From: an uncultured Rhodospirillaceae bacterium
GTDB lineage: Bacteria; Pseudomonadota; Alphaproteobacteria; Rhodospirillales; Magnetospirillaceae
Assembly: GCA_903901915.1 (NCBI GenBank)
Contig: CAIUSV010000084.1
Span: 33,397 to 97,396, forward strand
Length of the DNA: 64,000 bases
Reading direction: 5' to 3'
Under the pieces are notes generated by a model that saw nothing but the letters and a program-made list of their open reading frames with translations, was not told the DNA's origin and ran no database searches. The position numbers were made by a program, and so were the translations under genes. Below, piece after piece: positions 33,974 to 40,847 of this stretch (position 1 is the stretch's first letter; every line of letters starts with the position of its first letter).

Positions 33974-35224
33974 ATGCCCGAGGCAAAATACCTTCTCGTC
34001 GGCTCGTCGCACGCGGCGCTGGAGGCGTTGCGATCCATCCGCCAGTTCGATCCGGACGGCGCGATGGCGATGTTGACCCAGGATACCCATCCGCCCTATT
34101 CGCCCACCATCCTGCCCTATGTGGTGTCGGGCCGGTCCCGACCGGAAGCGGTGCTGTTGCGCGACCGCACCTTCTTCGAGGCCAACGCCTGCGCCTTCGT
34201 CCCCAATGCCCGCGCCGTCGGCCTGGACGCCAAGGCCAAGACGGTGAAACTGGAGAGCGGCGAGACCTGGCGCTACCAGACTCTGCTGATCGCCACCGGC
34301 GCGGCGCCGGCGATTCCGCCGGTCAAGGGGCTGGACGGCGTCAAGTTCCACGTCCTGCGCTCGCTCGACGACGCCAAGGGTCTGCGCTCGGCCATGGGCG
34401 GCGCCCGCTCGGCCGTGGTGTTGGGCGCCGGTCTGGTCGGGCTGCATGCCGCCGAGAACATGGCCGAGGCCGGGCTGTCGGTGACGGTGGTGGAAATGCA
34501 GGGTCACGTCCTGCCCGGCTATTTCGACGCCAAGGCGTCGGAGCGGATCGAGGCTGCCTTTGCCGGCCACGGGGTCAAACTGTTACTGGGACGCAAGGTG
34601 GTCGAGGCTGCCGCCCTGGATGGTGGCCATTCCTGCCGGGTGATGCTGGACGACGGCAAGGCGGTCGAGGCCGATCTGCTGCTGGTGGCCACCGGTGTCA
34701 GGCCGGCGGTGGACTGGCTTGACGGCTCGGGCGTCGCGATCGATCGCGGCGTGCTGGTGGACGAAGCCATGCGCACCTCGGTGGCGGGGGTATGGGCGGC
34801 GGGCGACGTCGCCCAGGCGATGGATTTCCATACCGGCAAGCCGGCGCTGATCGGCATCATCCCGACGGCGGTGGAGCAAGGGCGCATCGCGGGAGCGGGC
34901 ATGGCCGACGATCCCTATCGCAAGGACTATCCGGGCGGCCTGCCGGTCAACACCTATCGCTTTTTCGGCCGGGTGGCGCTGTCCATCGGCCAAGCCACCG
35001 CCACCGACGGCGTCGAAGTTTCCGAGAGTGATGAAAACGGCTATCGCCGCATCGTGCTGGCCGACAATCGTCTTGTCGGCTACGCCAGCGTCGATCAGCC
35101 GTTCGACGTCGGCGTGATGGGGGAATTGATCCGTCGGCGGGTCGATCTGTCGCAATGCAAGGACACGTTCATCGCCCGCCCGGCGGATACCGGGCGCCGG
35201 CTGATGAGCGAGCAGTGGAGGTAA
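33974..35224 (+). CDS. padH: Phenylglyoxylate oxidoreductase, epsilon (FAD/NAD) subunit
   Basis: 416 residues, a two-Rossmann FAD-dependent NAD(P)H oxidoreductase. The FAD loop is at the N-terminus (LLVGSSHAALEAL, a variant of GxGxxG), the NAD loop in VLGAGLVGLHAAENMAEAG (about 145), and the second FAD site in VWAAGDVAQAMD (about 275). This subunit lets the complex reduce NAD+, unlike most ferredoxin-linked 2-oxoacid oxidoreductases, and so supports the PadH assignment. ATG 33974 lies 8 bp after padG. Confidence 0.87.
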   Translation: MPEAKYLLVGSSHAALEALRSIRQFDPDGAMAMLTQDTHPPYSPTILPYVVSGRSRPEAVLLRDRTFFEANACAFVPNARAVGLDAKAKTVKLESGETWRYQTLLIATGAAPAIPPVKGLDGVKFHVLRSLDDAKGLRSAMGGARSAVVLGAGLVGLHAAENMAEAGLSVTVVEMQGHVLPGYFDAKASERIEAAFAGHGVKLLLGRKVVEAAALDGGHSCRVMLDDGKAVEADLLLVATGVRPAVDWLDGSGVAIDRGVLVDEAMRTSVAGVWAAGDVAQAMDFHTGKPALIGIIPTAVEQGRIAGAGMADDPYRKDYPGGLPVNTYRFFGRVALSIGQATATDGVEVSESDENGYRRIVLADNRLVGYASVDQPFDVGVMGELIRRRVDLSQCKDTFIARPADTGRRLMSEQWR

Positions 35225-35226
35225 GG

Positions 35227-36639
35227 ATGGGCGCGGCATTCGACACCATCGCCTTCAAGGCCAGTCTGTGCGACGGCTGTGGCGACTGCATGAAAACCTG
35301 TTCCGAGGTGAAGGGCGGTGCCAGCCGCCTCGCCATCGTGCCCGGCGCCAAGGAGGGCGGCTTCGAGCTGGCCATCTGCCGCCAGTGCGGCGATCCCAAA
35401 TGCGTCCAGGTTTGCCCCTCGGGGGCGCTGGCCAAGGATGGCGATTCGGGGGTGATCGGCTGGGATGCGCAAAAATGCGTCGATTGCCTGCTGTGCACCG
35501 CCGGGTGCGCCTATGCCGGTATCGCGGTGGACCCCCAGGCGGCCCGCGTCGCCAAGTGCGACCAATGCGATGGCGATCCCGCCTGCGTCAAGGCCTGTCC
35601 CACCGGGGCGCTGGAGTGGCGCCGGGCCGGTAGCCTGTACCGTGAATACGGTGACAAGGAAGATCTGTTCGTGCCCGGCCTGTCGGGATGCCAGGGCTGC
35701 AATTCCGAACTGATCATGCGCCATGCCATGCGCAAGATCGGTCGCAATTCGGTGCTGGCGACGCCGCCGGGCTGCATTCCCGGCATGGGGTCGGTCGGCT
35801 ATAACGGCAAGACCGGCACCAAGGTGCCGGTATTCCATCCGCTGCTGACCAACACCGCCTCGATGTTGTCGGGCATCCGGCGCTATTACGACCGCATCGG
35901 CCGCAAGGATATCGTGGTGATGGCGCTGGCCGGCGACGGCGGCACCGCCGATTGCGGCTTTCACGCCGTGTCGGGCGCCGCCGAGCGCGGCGAGAAGATC
36001 CTGTACATCTGCGTCGATAACGAAGGCTACATGAACACCGGCATGCAGCGGTCGGGCACCACGCCCTATGGTTCGTGGACCTCGACGACGCCGGTCGGCG
36101 AGCACCTCAAGGGCAAGACCCAGGACGCCAAGAATCTGCCGCTGATCCTGACCGCCCATAAATGCCGCTACGTCGCCACCGCTTCGACCGGCTACATGGA
36201 GGATCTGTACGAGAAGCTCGACCGGGCGGTCGAAGCGTCGTTCGAGGGCTTTTCCTACCTGCACATCTACTCGCCGTGTCCGACCGGCTGGCGGGTGCCG
36301 TCGTCCAAGGTGATCGAAGCCTGCCGCATGAGCGTGGACAGTAATTTCGTCACCCTGTGGGAATACACCAATACCGCCGGGCTGCGCTTCACCCGCTCGC
36401 CCGACAATCCGATTCCGGTGGTCGACTACGTCAGGACCATCGGCAAATACCGCCATCTCGATGCCGGCCAGCTTGCCCACATTCAGGCGAAGGTGGACGA
36501 GCAGGTGGCGCTGCTGAAGCTGATGGCGGCGGATTCGCCGTCACCGCCGGCGGCGCACCGGGCTCCGGGCGGCGGCGAGGCTCCGGCGGCGGCCGGGTCT
36601 TTGTCTGGCCCGCTCCGGCAGGAAATCGCCCGGAACTGA
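35227..36639 (+). CDS. padI: Phenylglyoxylate oxidoreductase, beta (TPP) subunit with Fe-S domain
   Basis: 470 residues. The N-terminal third (about 10-135) has 16 or more Cys in ferredoxin-like groups (CDGCGDCMKTC, CRQCGDPKCVQVC, CVDCLLCTAGC, CDQCDGDPACVKAC), enough for several [4Fe-4S] clusters. The rest is the thiamine diphosphate domain (about 150-440), with GDGGTADCGFHAV and DNEGYMNTGMQRSG as the TPP/Mg site. The fusion of ferredoxin modules and beta subunit is characteristic of PadI. The C-terminal 40 residues are Pro/Ala-rich. ATG 35227 follows GGAGGTAAGG. Confidence 0.88.
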   Translation: MGAAFDTIAFKASLCDGCGDCMKTCSEVKGGASRLAIVPGAKEGGFELAICRQCGDPKCVQVCPSGALAKDGDSGVIGWDAQKCVDCLLCTAGCAYAGIAVDPQAARVAKCDQCDGDPACVKACPTGALEWRRAGSLYREYGDKEDLFVPGLSGCQGCNSELIMRHAMRKIGRNSVLATPPGCIPGMGSVGYNGKTGTKVPVFHPLLTNTASMLSGIRRYYDRIGRKDIVVMALAGDGGTADCGFHAVSGAAERGEKILYICVDNEGYMNTGMQRSGTTPYGSWTSTTPVGEHLKGKTQDAKNLPLILTAHKCRYVATASTGYMEDLYEKLDRAVEASFEGFSYLHIYSPCPTGWRVPSSKVIEACRMSVDSNFVTLWEYTNTAGLRFTRSPDNPIPVVDYVRTIGKYRHLDAGQLAHIQAKVDEQVALLKLMAADSPSPPAAHRAPGGGEAPAAAGSLSGPLRQEIARN

Positions 36640-36728
36640 CCCCATTTCGATCGCGTGGTATGCGCGGCGGGGGGGCTGTTTCCCCCCGACGCCCGTGCTA
36701 TATGTGAAGTATCGGATAGGGGGGCGGA

Positions 36729-39344
36729 ATGCCGTTGCTGCGCAAGATCGAGGTAACCACCGGGGTGTGGTGGATCGAAGCCCACCAAGCCGGAATATCG
36801 GTGCTGTGCGGTTGTCCCGCCGATGCCGTAAAGCATCTGATGAAGCGCGGCCTGATCGTTTCGACCGAAGACGGCGGCGTTCCCTTCGAGACCGGCCCCA
36901 ATGTGATCCTGCTGTCCGATGCCATGGTGCAGAACGGCAGTTTCTCCAATCTGGCCGAGTTTCCCGTTCTTCAGATGCTGTACCGCCAAGGCATGATGGT
37001 GCCCGGCCACCCGGGCAATACCGGTATCAAGCCCCTGTTGATCGGCAGTGCCGATCAGGTTCAGGCGCAGATGCAGTACATCTATCGGGGCAATTACGGT
37101 CTGGTCACCGAAGAGGAGATCATCGAGGCCGGCGAGACGCCCGAGCGCGCCCATGATTTGATGCGGATGAAGCTGAGATTCGCCTTCGGCAAGATTCGTC
37201 ACCCCGGCGAGTTGATCGATACCCTGGTGGTGGATTCCGATCCGGTGGAGATTCGCGACGGTTTCTTCGTCCGCCGCATGTTGTTCAACGTGTTCGAGTT
37301 CACCTACAAAGGCGAGACGGCGGTGGTGGACCTCAACCTGCCGCCGTTCGAGACCTACGAGGCGCCCTACCCGCTGGGGTTCTATCACCTGCGTCGGGAA
37401 TATTTCGCGGTAATCCATTCCGGCGAGGGCGACGGTTGGGACATCAACCGGCCCAGCATGTCGTCCATCGTCATGTTCCAGGGCAAGGTCTATCTGGTCG
37501 ATGCCGGCCCCAATATCCTCTATTCCCTCAATGCACTCGGCATCGGCATCAATGAGATCGAGGGTATTTTTCATACCCATTCCCACGACGATCACTTCGC
37601 CGGCCTGACCACGTTGATCCGCTCCGACCACAAGCTGAAATACTATTCGACGCCGCTGGTGCGGGCCTCGGTGGCCAAGAAAGTGTCGGCCCTGCTGTCC
37701 ATCGACGAAGACGCCTTCGCCGATTATTTCGATGTCCGCCCGCTGATCGAGGGCGAGTGGAATTTCATTGATGGTTTGGAGGTCATGCCGGTGTTCTCGC
37801 CGCATCCGGTCGAGACCACGGTCATGCATTTCCGCGCCATGTGGGAGGGTGGCTATCGCAGCTACGCCCACTTCGCCGATATCTGCCGGCTGGCGGTGCT
37901 CAAGGACTTCATCACCGATGATCCCGACGCGCCCGGTATCTCCGAGACGTTGTACGATCAGGTCGCGGCCGACTACATGATCCCGGCCGACGTCAAGAAG
38001 ATCGACGTCGGCGGCGGCATGATCCATGGCGATGCCTACGATTTCCGCGACGACAAGTCCCAGAAGATCATCCTGGCCCACACCTCGCAACGCAACTCCC
38101 GCGCCCAGAAGGCCATCGGGTCCTCGGCATCGTTCGGCACCGTCGATGTGCTGATTCCGTCCAACCACGACTTCATCTGGCCCTACGCCTACGAAGCCCT
38201 GGACGCCTATTTTCCCGGCATTCCCCGTCATCAGATCCGGGTACTGCTCAACAACCCGGTGGTGTCGTTCAATCCGGGAACCATCCTGGTCAAGGAGCGG
38301 GTGGTCAACGAGCAGATCTACCTGTTGCTGTCGGGCAGCGTCGAGATGATCCCCATTGAAATCGAGATGCGCTCGGTCCTGTCGGCGGGCGCGCTGGTCG
38401 GAGAATTGTCGGGGTTGTTCGGCGCCGCCGCTTCCGAGACCTATCGCGCCGCCAGCTTCGTCCAAGCCCTGGCGATTCCCTGTTCCCTCTATGCCGAATT
38501 CATCCGCTTCAACAACGTATTCTCGGGGGTGTCGCGGCTGCTGGAACACCGTGAATTCCTGCACCGGACCAGCCTGTTCGGCGAGGTGGTGTCGTCCCGT
38601 TCGCTCAACCGCATCGCCCAGGGGATGACGCGGACGCTGGTGAAAAGCGACACCACCATCGACCCCGGCAATGACCGTGTCGGTATGATCAAGTCGGGGA
38701 GTGCCGGGCGTTTCCTCGGCGAATTCCTGTTCGAGACCCTCAAGGTCGGCGACTTCTTCGGCGAGGAGGTGGCGATATTCGGCGTGCCCAGTCTGCTCCG
38801 GGTCAGGGCGCTGGAACCGTGCGAGGTCTTTCTGGTTCCGGCCGAGACGCTGCGCGATATCCCCTCGGTGCGCTGGAAGCTGTTCGAGGCCGGGACCAAG
38901 CGCACCCGCGCCATTGCCGAGGCCGGCGAGCATGCCCGGGTGCTGATCCGCTGGCACGACGAATATTCCGTCGGCGTCCAGCGCGTCGACAGCCATCATC
39001 GCCGGTTGTTCGAGATCGGCAATTCGGTGCTTGACCAGATCGAACGCCATTGCGGCGATGACGAGGTGGCCGAGACCATGGGGTTGCTGCGCGAATACGC
39101 CCGCTTCCACTTCAGCGAGGAAGAGGGGTTGATGATCCGCTACAAGTACCCCGACATCACCCCCCACCGCGCCCGCCACGCCCGCCTGCTGGAACAGCTG
39201 ACCGAGCTGCAGGCCGAAATCGCCGACGGCAAGGGCTATGACAAGGCCGACGTCCTGACCCTGTTGCAGGAAGGGATCGTGGCCCACACCATGTCGGACG
39301 ACCGCAGGGCGGCGGTGTTTCTTAATTCCAAGGGCCTGTATTAA
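36729..39344 (+). CDS. Metallo-beta-lactamase / cNMP-binding / hemerythrin fusion
   Basis: 871 residues, cytoplasmic. A leader of about 175 residues precedes a metallo-beta-lactamase domain (about 175-490) with HxHxDH (H284, H286, D288, H289) and later His and Asp in SPHPVE and IDVGGG. Two cNMP-binding-like regions follow (about 500-630 and 640-735; ALVGELSGLFG, GDFFGEEVAIFG). A hemerythrin domain ends it (about 735-871; DSHHRRLF, HFSEEEG, HRARH, HTMSDD). MBL plus a di-iron partner recalls flavodiiron or ODP-type O2/NO sensors. It lies 89 bp after padI and 10 bp from the convergent padD, so a role in protecting or sensing for the oxygen-labile pathway is inferred. Confidence 0.8.
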   Translation: MPLLRKIEVTTGVWWIEAHQAGISVLCGCPADAVKHLMKRGLIVSTEDGGVPFETGPNVILLSDAMVQNGSFSNLAEFPVLQMLYRQGMMVPGHPGNTGIKPLLIGSADQVQAQMQYIYRGNYGLVTEEEIIEAGETPERAHDLMRMKLRFAFGKIRHPGELIDTLVVDSDPVEIRDGFFVRRMLFNVFEFTYKGETAVVDLNLPPFETYEAPYPLGFYHLRREYFAVIHSGEGDGWDINRPSMSSIVMFQGKVYLVDAGPNILYSLNALGIGINEIEGIFHTHSHDDHFAGLTTLIRSDHKLKYYSTPLVRASVAKKVSALLSIDEDAFADYFDVRPLIEGEWNFIDGLEVMPVFSPHPVETTVMHFRAMWEGGYRSYAHFADICRLAVLKDFITDDPDAPGISETLYDQVAADYMIPADVKKIDVGGGMIHGDAYDFRDDKSQKIILAHTSQRNSRAQKAIGSSASFGTVDVLIPSNHDFIWPYAYEALDAYFPGIPRHQIRVLLNNPVVSFNPGTILVKERVVNEQIYLLLSGSVEMIPIEIEMRSVLSAGALVGELSGLFGAAASETYRAASFVQALAIPCSLYAEFIRFNNVFSGVSRLLEHREFLHRTSLFGEVVSSRSLNRIAQGMTRTLVKSDTTIDPGNDRVGMIKSGSAGRFLGEFLFETLKVGDFFGEEVAIFGVPSLLRVRALEPCEVFLVPAETLRDIPSVRWKLFEAGTKRTRAIAEAGEHARVLIRWHDEYSVGVQRVDSHHRRLFEIGNSVLDQIERHCGDDEVAETMGLLREYARFHFSEEEGLMIRYKYPDITPHRARHARLLEQLTELQAEIADGKGYDKADVLTLLQEGIVAHTMSDDRRAAVFLNSKGLY

Positions 39345-39354
39345 CCGTCTTTCC

Positions 39355-40197
39355 TCACGCCTCGATGGGCAGGCCGATGCCGCGGCCGCGAACCGGGCAC
39401 ATGGCGATGGCCGGTCCACGGGTAAAGGCCGCCCGGGTGATCAGCAGGGCCTTGATGCCCCAGCCCGACACCGCCGCCAGCAGGCCGGCGAGCAGCGCGA
39501 CGTCGGTAACGCCCGACAGCGTCGCCAGCCACAGAACCAGCGCCGCCACCTGGGCGGCACGGCAGGCCATCGCCGGTGCGGACTTCATCAGCACGTCCAT
39601 GCTGGCCTTGGGGGCGTGGCTGCGGGCGAGGCCACGGCCATAGGCCCACCACGCCGCCTCGCGCGCCAGTCCGGCGGCCAGGGCGAAGCCAACCAGGGCT
39701 GGCGACGAGCCGCCCAGCACCGCCATCATGCCGGTCCCTTCGGCCACACCGGTGGCGATCAGGAACGGCACCACCTCGGCCTGTTTCCAGGCGGGAATGC
39801 CGCGGCTGGCGCGCAACATGCGCGCCTGACAGAACAGGAAGCCGGCGGCCAGGACGAACACCAGCGGCAACGCCGCCGACAGCCCCAATACCACCCAGGC
39901 GCCCACTGCCGCCACCAGCGGGCCGGCGATGATGCCTTCGCGGGTCATCCACGAGGTCTGGGGATGAAAGAAGACGTGCAGCGCCCGCCACGGCTTGCCG
40001 ATCTCCAGCCACACCATGGACAGACCCAGCATGACGAAAACAGCGCCGGCGGCCATGGTGACGGGAGTGGTGGGGCCGAATGCCGCAGCCACCACCGAGG
40101 CCATCAGCAGCCCGGTGCCGGTGCCGCCGCCGATGAAGTTGGCGGCCGCGCGCAGGTCCCAGCTCCGTTGCCGCCGGGAGGTGTTCATCTGCTTCAT
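39355..40197 (-). CDS. padD: Phenylacetyl-CoA:acceptor oxidoreductase, membrane anchor
   Basis: 280 residues with about eight membrane helices, of the NrfD/DmsC anchor type (WLEIGKPWRALHVFFHPQTS loop near residue 65). It anchors PadBC to the inner membrane and passes electrons to quinone. ATG 40197 overlaps the padC stop by ATGA. The start is set by this overlap; a longer frame upstream only shadows padC. Last gene of the minus-strand padBCD unit. Confidence 0.85.
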   Translation of the reverse strand: MKQMNTSRRQRSWDLRAAANFIGGGTGTGLLMASVVAAAFGPTTPVTMAAGAVFVMLGLSMVWLEIGKPWRALHVFFHPQTSWMTREGIIAGPLVAAVGAWVVLGLSAALPLVFVLAAGFLFCQARMLRASRGIPAWKQAEVVPFLIATGVAEGTGMMAVLGGSSPALVGFALAAGLAREAAWWAYGRGLARSHAPKASMDVLMKSAPAMACRAAQVAALVLWLATLSGVTDVALLAGLLAAVSGWGIKALLITRAAFTRGPAIAMCPVRGRGIGLPIEA

Positions 40198-40847
40198 AAT
40201 GCCCCCTTGTCCCAGAGATAATAGAAGCCGGGGCCGGTGCCCTCGTCCTCGTGCATGCGGAACCACTTGTTCTCGGCCACCAGTTTCGATACGGCGCTGT
40301 CCGGATTGTCGATGTCGCCGAAGCGCAGCGCCCCGGAAATGCAGGAATTGACGCAAGCCGGCGTTGCCTCGGGATCGACGCCCGGCACCTTGCCGGCCTT
40401 GGTCCCGGCGTCGATGCGATCGACGCAGAAGGTGCACTTGGTGACGATGCCGATCTTCTGCTGATCCCGCCGCGCCACCTCGGTGGCGGTGGCAGCGGCG
40501 CCATAGACATATTCGACGTCATCGACCTTGTAGCGGGCCTCGTAGGGGCACGCGAGGGCGCAGTAGGAGCAGCCGATGCACAGGTCGTAATCGATGGTGA
40601 CGATGCCGTCCTTGCGCTGGCCGGTGGCGGTGGACGGGCACACCTCCATGCACGGCGGATCGTCGCAGTGCTGGCAGCCGGTGGGCACGAACACCCGGCG
40701 CACCAACGGATACTCACCGGCCTCGATGTCGAGCACCCGGCGCCACTGCACGCCCGGCGGGGTGGCGTTGGTCTCCTTGCACGACGAGGTGCAGGTTTGA
40801 CAGCCGACGCAGCGACGCAGGTCGGCGACCATGATGTAGCGGGTCAT
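40194..40847 (-). CDS. padC: Phenylacetyl-CoA:acceptor oxidoreductase, Fe-S subunit
   Basis: 217 residues, of the DmsB/PhsB family with four [4Fe-4S] groups: CVGCQTCTSSC, CQHCDDPPCMEVCP, CIGCSYCALACP, and CTFC with a later Cys pair. It carries electrons from the molybdenum subunit PadB to PadD. Start ATG 40847 follows GGGAGGCGCGGC and overlaps the padB stop; the stop overlaps the padD start. Both overlaps indicate one message. Confidence 0.9.
   Translation of the reverse strand: MTRYIMVADLRRCVGCQTCTSSCKETNATPPGVQWRRVLDIEAGEYPLVRRVFVPTGCQHCDDPPCMEVCPSTATGQRKDGIVTIDYDLCIGCSYCALACPYEARYKVDDVEYVYGAAATATEVARRDQQKIGIVTKCTFCVDRIDAGTKAGKVPGVDPEATPACVNSCISGALRFGDIDNPDSAVSKLVAENKWFRMHEDEGTGPGFYYLWDKGAL

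Noticed and set aside
31874..36639. Reading the five-gene operon as indolepyruvate or pyruvate:ferredoxin oxidoreductase
   Set aside because: The separate FAD/NAD subunit, the order gamma-delta-alpha-epsilon-beta and the neighbouring padBCD fit phenylglyoxylate oxidoreductase better.
36483..39419. Long minus-strand open frame (about 978 codons) opposite the MBL-hemerythrin gene
   Set aside because: It mirrors the codon pattern of the plus-strand gene, which has clear domains; the translated minus frame shows no recognisable motif. High GC makes such antisense frames common.
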